Positions 11,430 to 61,519 of a stretch of 64,000 nt of DNA are shown here, one piece after another. The position numbers and the translations under genes are program-made. The notes beneath the pieces were generated by a model that ran no database searches, was not told where the DNA came from, and was given only the letters and a program-made list of their open reading frames with translations. Positions within the stretch are counted from its first letter, which is position 1, and each line of letters opens with the position of its first letter. Source of the stretch: Agelas oroides (taxonomy: Eukaryota; Porifera; Demospongiae; Agelasida; Agelasidae); assembly GCA_949130485.1 (NCBI GenBank), contig OX422199.1, positions 5,140,902-5,204,901 of the forward strand, written 5' to 3'.

Positions 11430-11785
11430 TCCCGAAATACTCTGACCGTCCCAGGATAGCACTGGGATGTGCAAACCATACCATCCCGCCTTACAGACCC
11501 ATCATACTCTGACCATCCTTGGATAGTACATGGACAGGGACATGCACACTGCACCCCCCCCCCCCCGTCAGAGTATCCCAAGATACTCTGACCATCCCGG
11601 GAGAGTACATGGATGGGCACTGCACCCCCCCACCGTCAGAGTATCCCAAGATCCCAAGATACTCTGACCATCCCAGGACAGTACATGGATGGGCACTGCA
11701 CCCCCCCCCCCCCCCCCTCCCCCTGTCAGAGTATCCCGAGATCCAAAGATACTCTCACCATCCCAGGAAGGTACATGTCTTTACT
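11430..11785. repeat. self-complementary minisatellite, cluster 1
   Basis: About four units of roughly 65-80 bases. Each holds GATACTCTGACCATCC, AGTACATGGATGGGCAC, a C-run and GTCAGAGTATCCC, so GATACTCTGAC and GTCAGAGTATC alternate and each unit can form a hairpin. It is the same family as 13886-14100 and 14955-15210 but in opposite orientation. Confidence 0.75.
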
Positions 11786-12135
11786 TGAGTCATCTTAGGG
11801 AAATAGCAGATGAGAATTCCTACACATCAACCATGAAGCAGAATTATTGCTGACTTCTGCTTTTAGCCTTTCTATACCCCTGTAACTCTGTATACCAGCA
11901 TACAGTATATATATATATATATACTCACTCTCACACTCCAGCTGCCTAATAGCTGTGCACGCTCTGGCTGTACTTCCTGCTTGTCTTTCATTTTTCGAGC
12001 TCATCTTTGAGCTAGCTGGCTGCTAAGTTGTACAAAATCTTTCTTACAGTCTGGATTCAGCCTACGGCTATTGCATTAAATGACAGCATCAAACACATAC
12101 GGAATGACATACAATACATAAAATTGCCAAGTCAA
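11786..12135. other. intergenic, no gene recognised
   Basis: Includes a short TA microsatellite (about 11906-11924). No coding evidence. Confidence 0.3.
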
Positions 12136-12440
12136 CTCACTAGTGTGGAGCTTGTTCACACTCACTGGCTCAATCACATCCTATAAAATGCTAGTATCAC
12201 AATGGTTTGTATATACTTACACAGTGTTCTGGTCTGCCTTCTGGGGACGTCTTCCTAGCAGGTAGAGGTTCCACAGTAGGGGAGACCTCTTACAAGATTC
12301 AAGTGTTAACCTTCAAATTCAGTCATTAAAGCATGTGCAATTTTTGCAAGATTGACTTGACATATCAGCTTACATTGTTATATCATCTTGGGCCATTGCA
12401 GTCTCATACTGCTTCAGCAGCACCCCATATGTCATCAGCT
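12136..12440 (-). CDS. candidate exons of an unrecognised gene or gene remnant
   Basis: Three short minus-strand stretches have coding-like composition and plausible splice borders. 12440-12374 encodes KLMTYGVLLKQYETAMAQDD after an AG and before GTAAGC. About 12290-12229 encodes EVSPTVEPLPARKTSPEG. About 12181-12136 encodes DVIEPVSVNKLHT. I do not recognise the protein and cannot find convincing further exons. Sequence upstream of 12440 contains a stop in frame (KKASVLEDVEKKAAFW then TAG) unless the AG there is the acceptor. These could be 3' exons of a host gene or a relic. Confidence 0.3.
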
Positions 12441-13440
12441 TCTACCAAAAGGCTGCTTTCTTCTCAACGTCCTCTAGAACAGAAGCCTTCTTAAACTGAT
12501 ATATCTAAATAAGTTATTAGAGTGAAGCTTGAAACTGTGACCATTTTTGGGTATGCCCTCATCTTAAAACAGAGTTAAATAAAGCTTCAATGTGAAGATC
12601 ATTGTTAACATCTAGTAGCCCTGCTTTTGAGTGTGGCTCTAGGATGGCCCTCGATGCGATGTCGCTGTCTCTGTGCTAAGCTGTCTCTGCTTCATAGGGT
12701 TTCCTCGAGGAATGTAGACACACCGTCATCTGAAGTCTACAGAACCCTCTCCACGCTTGATGTGGAATAAATCTCACTTGTGAAGCAATGTCATTTCCTG
12801 GAGCTCCTGTACACCTCTAATTTCACTGATGAAATTCTCTCCAACTCAGTAGACTCGATAAGATCTCTAAAGAAACGAATCATTGAAGCTGACCACACCT
12901 TTCTGCTAGAACACTCCAAAAACCACAAATCTCAATAAACTGATTGCATGAGTCATTAATGTGCCTATGTAAACTACCTTTAGTTTGTGTACCACTGTGT
13001 ATACATCCCGGTATGGGGCAGTACAATAAACTTTGATCTATATGTGTCAATGAAGTGCATAATGATTTTGTGTAAATTATCCACATGTTGCCCTGGTGTC
13101 TACATCCTTGATGATGTGTGCAATAATCAATCAGCATTGTCCATCATATGTATGTAGATATTGAGCAGGTTTTCAAGTCAGATGCTTTGTTAGGGAGGGG
13201 TAGGCTAAGAATGTGTGCTGCATTTGCTATCTGCTTATATAGCTATGTCAATCTATTAAGAACTACATGAAGTAGCTTACATGAACTTTGATTTTATGTG
13301 AATAAATACGGTAGGTTGATTCCTAAACAATATCTAACAGCAGGTTAGATGGTACAAGTCTAACACTTGGAGTAGAAACCATTAATTCAATTTACAAAGC
13401 TTCAGAGATTGTGCAACCTGTTAGAAAACTAGAGTTGACA
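12441..13440. other. intergenic, no gene recognised
   Basis: No structured repeat or splice-supported coding stretch was identified. Confidence 0.3.
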
Positions 13441-13449
13441 GTAGTACAT

Positions 13450-13640
13450 ACTGTGCTTGCTCCAGGTTGGGGCTTGATTTCAGTAAGCTCTCCCAGTCCC
13501 TTGCGCTGATGAAGTTGATAATCCTTCACATCTCCATCTTTGTTCCCTTTGTCTCAGTAGCCCTTAAGGATAAGGTGCACATTCAGAGGAGGTACACTCC
13601 CAGGGGTCAGCAAAGATATTGTTCCACAAGCGCTGCCTGA
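13450..13640 (-). pseudogene. possible degenerate coding relic
   Basis: Two minus-strand frames read like eroded protein, each broken by a stop: one includes LRQRLWNNIFADPWECTSSE, the other VPPLNVHLILKGY then DKGNKDGDVKDYQLHQRKG. Not recognised. Confidence 0.2.
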
Positions 13641-13885
13641 GGGTCTGAATTCTGTAGGAGGCTTTAGTTTTCTTCTATATAGCTAGTCGATTTTAATTTA
13701 TTCAAGCACATGGTACATACAAAGTCACTTAATTAATATATATAAATTATAGAAATTATAGAAATGCATCAATGATTTCCGGGCGTGGTAAGAGTGTGGA
13801 CTGTATTTGTGATCATTATTTGACTGTCCAAAGATCAAAGTATACTGGCTGACAAGGGGGTGCAGAGTGCATGTGCTCATATGTG

Positions 13886-14100
13886 AACTATCCCGGGATG
13901 GTCAGAGTATCTTGGGATCCCGGGATACTCTGACAGGGGGGGAGGGGGTGCAGTGTGCTTATGCCCTGCCCATCCATGTACTGTCCCGGGATGGTCAGAG
14001 TATCTCGGGATCTCGGGATACTCTGACAGGGGGGATGCAGTGTGCATGTGCCCATCTATGTACTGTCCTGGGATGGTCAGAGTATCTTGGGATCTCGGGA
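13886..14100. repeat. self-complementary minisatellite, cluster 2
   Basis: Three units of TCCCGGGATGGTCAGAGTAT, GGATACTCTGACAGGGGGG and CATGTGCCCATCCATGTACT in the orientation opposite to cluster 1. Confidence 0.75.
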
Positions 14101-14202
14101 GTTGTATGTCGAGTGGGGGAGCACCAACACCGCTGGCACATCGATGTTCAAAATTTCACACATACATAAAGTGTGAAGTTAAAACATAAAGGGAGATGGG
14201 GA

Positions 14203-14304
14203 TGGGGCATTTTATGGCTTAAATGGGTGGGGCATTTTATGGCTTAAATGGGTGTGGCATTTATGACTTAAATGGGTGGGGCATTTATGGCTCAAATGGA
14301 TGGG
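14203..14304. repeat. about 28-bp tandem repeat, four units
   Basis: Units of GGGTGGGGCATTTTATGGCT followed by TAAAT are repeated with small changes. Confidence 0.7.
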
Positions 14305-14954
14305 GCGGTTAGTTACTGTTTTTGGGAGATATGCTCAAAAAATACTGGTCTTCAGGGGAGTACCCTTTCCGGTCCTCACATGACCACGGGTTTCGGTCCC
14401 TTTGAACTCCCGACCCGTGGCCTACTACAGAAAGGGCGGGACCACTCCCCGCCTAAGGTTTGCTTTGAGGAGCCCAGCTTTTGGTTGGCACATAGTGCTA
14501 TGGGCATTCACAGTGCTATAAATATTCAAATTACTAAACAAATTGGGGGTGGGGCTCAATGGGTGGAGTTATCACATTAACTTATAATAACTAGGGGGAT
14601 GGGTGAACGGTTAACATACGGGATGATTCTGGCTCGCTATCGTGTCGTCTTGGTGGAACGTCTGGGAGGCTTGTTCTTCGCTGGTAGGCGCTCCTGCACC
14701 GAAGATAATTCGGGTCTGTACTGCGGCGACCATCTCACGGTGAGTATTATTAGTTGTTTGTGTGTGATACTCGGTCGACAGGCTTTAAATGGGAGTGTGC
14801 TTCTCTTAGTAACGGCGTACCTATCCTAGTAACGGTATTGTTACGCTAGTTATGGTGTGTGCTTTACTATAGTAACGGTACGCCTAGGGGTGTAGTCGGT
14901 TCCATAAGGCTGAGCTAGGGCTAGGGCTGGGTTGGGGCTGCTCTGTGTTATCTG

Positions 14955-15210
14955 CGATACTCTGACAGGGGGGATGCAGTGTACATGTGCCCATCCATGT
15001 ACTGTCCTGGGATGGTCAGAGTATCTCGGGATCTTGGGATACTCTGACAGGGGGGATGCAGTGTGCATGTGCCCATCCATGTACTGTCCCGGGATGGTCA
15101 GAGTATCTTGGGATTTGGGATCTCGGGATACTCTGACAGGGGGGGGGGGGGGGGGGGGGTGCAGTGTGCATGTGCCTATCCACGTACTGTCCCGGGATGG
15201 TCAGATCTTC
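14955..15210. repeat. self-complementary minisatellite, cluster 3
   Basis: Three to four units of the same family and orientation as cluster 2, with a poly-G run at 15140-15160. Confidence 0.75.
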
Positions 15211-15844
15211 AGTAAAAGTGTTGCCATGAAAACTGTTTGCACATTGTACATCTTAAGAATGGCACGGCGTCACTGGACATGTGTTGGGTGAACTTAGTGA
15301 ACCCCATTTGCGGCGCAGTCGCGGTGCAGCAGCGGAAATAGTTTCCGAAGCGCAGCGTCATTTTTAAAGACATGTACTGTATTATGCCAGCTGGAATCCG
15401 ATGGAGGGCTTGTACCAGATTTTGAGCCCTTTGTGAAGCCGATTTCCTGATTTACAATCACATGACAACTGACCAGCACAGAAAACTGTACCGACATAGC
15501 ATAATAACTGACCATCCAGGCATTACCTAAAGCTGTATTTTATAGTGTAGCTATAAGTAAGCAACTGAATACAGCTCCTTACCTACGTGGTGTCCTTAAC
15601 CCTTTCCCACAACCACGGGAATAGACCGTGCATACCTGGTCAACACGCGCAATTTCGTGTGAGCACTAGTCTCGTTCCCAGAGCAATGATCATGGTCTTT
15701 GGTCTGGGAATGAGACTGCATGTGCGTATGCGTACAAGATTAGAAAATGGCGTCCTACGCAATGGACAGCAGTCAGGCAGTGCTGTGAATAGCTCTTTTG
15801 AACAGGGTAAATTTGAAGCTAAGAAGACGCTGAGTGGTTGGGAA

Positions 15845-16411
15845 TAGAGCTGGGCGATACTAGAATTGCTTTGTATATCACGATACCTTCTCACTTATCA
15901 TGATATAGTTACTAAAGTACTTTAAAGCAGTTGCAGTTCCGGGACAAAGTGCGCACACCACCTGCAAAATGGAAGTAAAGAGTCCAGTCTACCTACGTAA
16001 ATGAGTGCTTATGGGCCACACAACTCCAGGCTAGTACATATCTAGCAGAGTCAGTAGAGATCCGGCCAATGTCTCGGCAATACCTACCTTGCTCAAATCG
16101 GTGATTTGTTTGTCCTTGTGTTGCAAAAACCCGAAATAGCCCCACGCTTCACTCTTTCCGTCACGAAGTGGGAGAAGATTCTTCTCTCTCAGGCGTTCAG
16201 CAGGCGGCACGGCCATTGTTGCACTGAAAAAGGACCATGTGGGACGGGCACAGACTGCGCATGCGTTAGCACATGCACAATGACCCAGCCGGCCACGGCG
16301 CGGCGCAGTGAGCGCGCGATGCCACGATATTTGCATACCCGGGACGATATACCATCGATAGCTATGAACTATCGATACTATTGCACATATCGATAGTATC
16401 GCCCAGCACTA
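15845..16411. mobile_element. hAT-type MITE with 8-bp target-site duplication
   Basis: Terminal inverted repeats TAGAGCTGGGCGATACTA and TAGTATCGCCCAGCACTA enclose 567 bases. They are flanked on both sides by the perfect duplication GTTGGGAA (15837-15844 and 16412-16419). Eight-base duplications and CWGGGCGATA-like ends are typical of non-autonomous hAT elements. Confidence 0.85.
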
Positions 16412-16654
16412 GTTGGGAAGCTGCGCACTGTGATCAGCATCAGTTTCGTGCTAAAATCAAGGTGAGTACTTGAGCCGTTTTCGAGTTATCATTGTTTGAC
16501 AGGTGGTCTGAACAAAGAAAGAAAGAAGAATGAGAAAAATGGCACTTTCGCTACTGCACACTTTCGCGTTTAGCTGTCTTCTGTGAGGCTTTTGGGCAAC
16601 TATATGAGTCTTGCAGATCATAAAGGCACTCAAAGAGGAAGAGTGGACGCTTGA

Positions 16655-17212
16655 CCCTTTATACCCTAATGACGACTATAGTCGTCATGACGTTAAATAC
16701 GAATGACGACTATAGTCGTCATGGCCACTATCAAGCAGTTAGCGCTCTATACCCCACGGATATGTAGTATATAGTGAGTACGTGCCACAGGAAGTCGATT
16801 AAAGCATAATTAGCTGGGCTGTCCTATATGGACTTTCCCCGGAAAATCGCGTTCGAAGTTTACCGTTCGACAGTGTTGTACTTATAGTACTGCCACAGAA
16901 CAGTTGGTTTCCCACGCGCTACTGGTCCTACTAAATTTGTTCTTGCTAATCATCTAAACAACAGTGAAAATGTACACGGATTTGCAGTCATTTACCTATA
17001 CATAGCGAATACCCGCTGTATCTTATTCGGACTTCACTGCCAACTCGTATGACTACTTCCTGAGTAAAGCAGGTTTGTTTTCAACCAACTACCAATGGTT
17101 GAACCCTGCTAGTTTACAAGATATAACGCGATGAATCAACATAGTACAAAATCACCATTTTTTCTCTTGCTTCTCTCGTAATCACGTGTTTATTCTGCGC
17201 ATGCGCATCGGG
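16655..17212. mobile_element. piggyBac-like non-autonomous element at a TTAA site
   Basis: The insert begins CCCTTTATACCC and ends GCGCATCGGG. It is flanked by TTGA (16651-16654) and TTAA (17213-17216), where the empty site at 22 kb reads TTAA. CCC...GGG ends plus a TTAA target fit piggyBac-like elements; one flank carries a substitution. It is non-coding. Confidence 0.55.
16669..16722. repeat. two perfect 20-bp palindromes ATGACGACTATAGTCGTCAT
   Basis: The identical 20-base self-complementary word occurs at 16669-16688 and 16703-16722, separated by 14 bases, just inside the left end of the piggyBac-like insert. Confidence 0.9.
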
Positions 17213-17432
17213 TTAAATAAGCTTTTAGGGTATTTGTGGTGAAGTTATATGGCTTTTGCTTAAGTATTGCATATATTACGCGTCGGCACCATCCCTACAT
17301 TGAGAGTCTACTGACTCTCTGATATTTACCAAGGTATTCTACACATAGTAGCTATATGTTCAGTATATAGAATGGGAGACGAGAGCCCAATGCTGAAAAC
17401 TAGCTCAGGCTACTGAAGCCTGATGTCAACTG

Positions 17433-17883
17433 TCAGCATACAGTTAAATGACAAGAACTAATTAAATGAAAGGCACTGAAGTGCCAAACCCTCGGCGCAG
17501 CAGACTCTCTCATGCTTGCCATACACATTCTGTTTTGTTCCTGCCTATGCACAGTTTGCTCAAAGGTTTCAGACTCTCTCATGCTTGCTTTGTGCATTCT
17601 GTTTTGTTCCTGCGTTATACAAAGTTCGCTCACGAGTTTCTGACGCTCTTTCACAGACCTTGTGCAACTTATCTTTAGCTTTCCTAGCTGATTTCACACT
17701 ATCTGATTCTACTGATCTCATACGTTTTATAGCTTTCTCTCGCAAATTACACTCTGCTTTTCGTTTGGATGGAAAGACATGATCACAGTGTTCACATGTC
17801 TTCTGTCTTACAGGTACAGCAGCTTTACACTGCAGGCATACCTTTGTTGGAGGCATACTTACTGCCAATGGCCAATAATCCAA
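17433..17883 (-). pseudogene. fragment of a transposon protein with zinc ribbon and HRQEQNR repeats
   Basis: From an ATG at 17883 the minus strand encodes a start with a CxxC...CxxC zinc ribbon (VCLQCKAAVPV, TCEHCDHVF) and a basic stretch. Repeats of the type ASETREQTL...RQEQNRMCMASMRES follow, split over two frames with a shift near 17600. From memory, N-terminal arrays of this style precede Helitron-type replication proteins in marine invertebrates. No Rep or helicase motif is present here. A short relic, not a working gene. Confidence 0.4.
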
Positions 17884-18222
17884 CTCGCAAAGAACGTCTC
17901 TCCCAGAACAAAATCACCGCTAGCCACGTGGTCCAGATTCATACGCATGCGCGTTTTCCGCGGAGTAAAAAATGGCCGACTTATCATGTAGGCCTAGCCG
18001 TACCAACAGGAAACCCTCTAGCTTCGCAACGAAGCATTTTCAGAGAAAATCGCTTAAAATTTTCGACCATCATCCGCCGCTGAGAAGGTTAGTATCATTT
18101 GTGGCACGAATAATCACGTATAAAGTGAGATGTTGAGTAACAGACACACAGACAGACAGACACACAGACAGACACACAGACCAAGTACAGTAACCCTCGC
18201 TGCGCATGTGCGCCGAGGGTTA
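17487..18222. mobile_element. inverted-repeat element with CCCTCGGCGCA ends
   Basis: ACCCTCGGCGCA at the left pairs with TGCGCCGAGGGT at the right, next to TTAA at 18220-18223. The interior holds a zinc-ribbon coding fragment (17569-17883, minus) and a CAGA-rich microsatellite (18137-18181). Confidence 0.5.
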
Positions 18223-18334
18223 AAAAGTAGCTGCCACAGCAAGGAATACACAGAGAACATTCTCAATTTACTAGCTCCCACTCCTACAGTAGTACAAGTG
18301 TAAAATGAGCAAAACTTAGCAAAACTCGGCCTAC

Positions 18335-58328
<39,994 letters not shown>

Positions 58329-58701
58329 CTAAAATGCAGTGTGGAAAGAGAAACGTCGTCCGCAATACAAATAGGTGTGGGGATGTACAGCTACTGCAGG
58401 ATGTAGCTGGACTGTAGCCTTGTTCCCAGGCTCTCCTGGGAACAAGGCTAGCCGGATTGGCAGAAACTGGATAGTGCAAGTGGGGGCATGCAGAATTTGT
58501 ACTTTGTGCATTACAGGTACTTCTGCTAAAGTTACAGTGTAGTGAGAATTACATGTATATGCATCCATACGTAAATATATTTATACTACTTTTACATGCA
58601 GTTTAACCCCAGTTAAACGAAGTTAACAGACGAAGGGGCGTCTTAAGGGGAGGGGTCAGGAGAGATGCGCATGCGTACAAGTAGTTCAGGTCTCCTCGTG
58701 A
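58329..58701. other. boundary between DOCK intron and retroelement
   Basis: Contains the perfect hairpin TAGCCTTGTTCCCAGG / CCTGGGAACAAGGCTA (58415-58450), the minimal form of a repeat family seen elsewhere. The retroelement's left terminus was not pinned down. Confidence 0.4.
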
Positions 58702-61175
58702 CACCTGTCAGTCGCAAGAGTCACTTTATCTGTCCGGGCCCTAAGTGAGAGTTTCTCCCTGCAAATCGACGCGGGCGCTGTCTACGAAATTCGAACGGCG
58801 GAAGGTGGCGAAGGAGGAGAGGGGGTGACGGTGCTTTCAGAGGGGCAGCTGGAGCGCCTAGCAGACTTGGTAGCCGCTCGTATGGCGGGGAACCCGGTGC
58901 ACCATGCTCAGAGAGATGCTTGGGAAGGTAGGTAGGGGCTTGCATTATAAAAGACGGGTCCGAAAGTGAACCCCACTATGTCAAGGGTAAACCATGTGGA
59001 CAATGGAGCTTAAAAAATTATGGTTGCCAGGCTGACACAGCTCCTAACTTGGCGCCAAGGGCTTTAATTGGAAGTATGGGGGGGGGGGGGGCGCTGGGCG
59101 GGGCAGCCTTTCGATTAAAATCCCCAGTAGCTGATGTTTCATGCATCTGAAAAGGCCAGGGAAGCTAGAGGGTCTGAGTAGCCAAACAAGGGGAAGAGCG
59201 TCAAAGCAATGGGAATAGTCTGGCAGTAGGAACGAATGTGTCAGACAAACCAAGGGGCTAGGTCAGCCAAAGGGTCTGGGATAGACAGAAGGGGTAAGGT
59301 ATTTAGTCAGCCTAAAGGAGGCCTGGTCAGCCAGACGGGCTGTGGTGGTAAGCAGCCAAAGGGTCTGGCATAGACAGAAGGGGTAAGGTATTTAGTCAGC
59401 CTAAAGGAGGCTTGGTCAGCCAGATGGGCTGTGGTAGTAAGCAGCCAAAGGGGCTGGAGTATCTACAGAGGCTAAAGAGTCAAGCAGCCAAAGGGGTCGG
59501 AACAGCCAAAAAGGGCAAAAGTTTCAAACAGCAAAGGGAGTGGAAGTGCCAGAGGGGCTTAGGTGCCGAACAGCCAAAGGGGCTGAGGAGTTGAACAGCC
59601 AAAGGGCTGAGGTGTCGAACAGCCAAAGGGGCAGAGGTGTCGAACATCCAAAGGGGCAGAGGTGTCGAACATCCAAAGGGGCGGGAATAGCCAGAGTAGC
59701 CAAGCTGTCAAGCGACTATTTGGTACAGCCAGGAATGATTAAACATCAAACAGCCTAAGGGACTAGGTGAGCCAGAGGAGATATGGGCATCAGGCAGCCA
59801 AAGGGACTGAGACGAGGTGATGATTAAAAAATAATAATAATAAAATAAAATAAAAATAAATAAATAAATAAAATTATAGTCAAAAAATTTTTTCAAAAAA
59901 TTAAAAATTAAGCAATCAAAAGGGCCAGGCAGTCAAGGGGTTGAGTAGTCAAAGTGGCCAGGGTGTAATTTAGACAGCCAAAGCAGTCAAAGGCAGTCGT
60001 AGAGACAAAATGGTTGAAGTTGAGCAGAAAAGGGGGCAAAGCTGCATAAGGGTGAAGACAGCCATTGGGGCTGAGGGAGTAAAAGTGGCCGAAGGGTACA
60101 GGGCAGCTCTCAAGAATGGTGGGGTCAGGAGGTCTAATGAGGAGGGTGAAAGAATAGTCCATGAGGACGGAGTCTATCATATTGTGGTAAACTCAGGGTG
60201 CAGGTAGGGAGGGGAAGGTAGGGTACGGGCATCAAGGGCGGGTGTCTGTTCTCAGTCAGTTGTGTCCTGCTAATTACAGGAGAAGTGGAGATGGGTGAAC
60301 AGCCAAAGGTATCGCTGGTGGCACATGTGAGGGAAATAGGAGAGATAGAGGAGGATCTCAACGGCGAAAGGTCTGTGGAAGAGAACAAGCAGGATCAGGC
60401 GAAAACAAGCACCACGGAGCCAGTAATGATTGCAGAAGGTTTACACCCCCTTTCACGAAAGCTTGTTCAGAAGATTCAAAATTGGGAATTTATTGATCTT
60501 GAGGAGTTGCTGCCAAACCCTTGCTCACACACGGACACAGTTCTACCACAACGGCAAGACAGAGTCCTAATAATTCAGTCCATCAAGAACCTTAAAAAGC
60601 GGAAACCTCGTATAACAGTTTACCCACAATGGGTCGAGGCATTCACAGTCTACACGGCAGTCATGGCCCAGAAGTATCCCCAGGCTATACCAGACTTAAT
60701 GGCCTACCAGGTACTGATCAAGGAGGCCAGCACCCTCGGAGGGGCTCGATGGCTAAGTTATGATCGAGAATTTTGGGAAAGGGCAGCAGCAAAAAAGCTG
60801 AAGCATTGGGGCGAACGAGACCCAAATTTGTGGGCAAAGTTCTTTTCCAACATAACTCCGGGTACCCACACATGCCACTATTGTGGGGGAGAAGGGCATG
60901 TTACAGAAGAGTGCAGATATGTGGTACAACAGGCTGGGAGCAAGAAGCAGATGCCCAGCCCAGCACTGTTGCAAAATGCAGTTAGTGGCTTGTCCACAGC
61001 CCCTCCGAAGAGGCCTAAAGGTCCATGCTTCCCCTTCAACAACAAGGGAGCATGTGATCGAAACCGACCGTGCCCCTTTCTGCATGTGTGTATAAACTGC
61101 GGCGAGGAACATCCAGCCAGGGTTTGCCCCCACCCACTACGTAAAGTGGCGAGAAGAGACTTCCACATGATGTAG
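58702..61175 (+). CDS. DIRS-like Gag ORF, two exons (58702-58927 and 60280-61175)
   Basis: Exon 1 is open from 58702 and ends RMAGNPVHHAQRDAWEG at a GTAGGT donor. Exon 2 begins after TTACAG and continues in phase as EVEMGEQPKVSLVAH. The start codon is uncertain: exon 1 has no early ATG, and an ATG at 60288 (EMGEQ) could start a shorter product. Exon 2 carries CHYCGGEGHVTEEC (CCHC, 60873-60914), a CCCH-type finger spaced C-x8-C-x5-C-x3-H (starting CFPFNNKGACDRNRPC), and CINCGEEHPARVC. These should bind element RNA. The protein ends at a TAG at 61173-61175. Confidence 0.7.
58928..60279. repeat. 1.35-kb Gag intron with CAGCCAAAGGGGCTG minisatellite
   Basis: AGCCAAAGGGGCTG-type words with GAGGTGTCGAACAG linkers are repeated about 20 times between 59170 and 59990. 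An AT-rich patch lies at 59825-59910. Confidence 0.75.
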
Positions 61176-61519
61176 AGCAGATCTAGCGTCAAACTTAAGC
61201 AGCCCAGTACTCAAGCAATGTAGCATGTATCTCCGCTGACTTTGGAGATAATTAGGATTTCCCTGGCAAACAGTGTATCGTCTTATATTATGGCATCCTT
61301 TGATAATCAGTGTGAACTTAGGTCATAACTCCACCCCCTGTGGGTGTGATGCCTAATTAGATGGCAATGGTCAAAGGGAAGACCACTAATTTGCATGGTA
61401 GCCATAAGGGAGTATGTCTAGGGCTCTAAATGAGCAGGCCTCGGCAGAGTGATGGGGTATAGTTGTAACAGGTATTTTAACCCCCCTACAGGGTCTTTGG
61501 CAGGCCAGGAACAGTTATC
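61176..61519. other. spacer between Gag and RT ORFs
   Basis: No ORF is assigned. A CCCCCTACAG acceptor-like site lies just before the RT frame (about 61490), so the RT ORF might also be spliced. Confidence 0.35.

Larger units (their letters stand above)
15587..17350 (+). mobile_element. repeat-family copy carrying two nested insertions
   Basis: Blocks 15587-15844, 16412-16654 and 17213-17330 together match, in reverse complement, one continuous segment at 22060-22640. Shared words include AAAATCAAGGTGAGTACTTG, ATATGGCTTTTGCTTAAGTA and a palindromic AGAGAGTC..GACTCTCT end. The matching copy lacks the two inserts at 15845-16411 and 16655-17212 and so serves as an empty site. No intact ORF was recognised. 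Confidence 0.75.
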
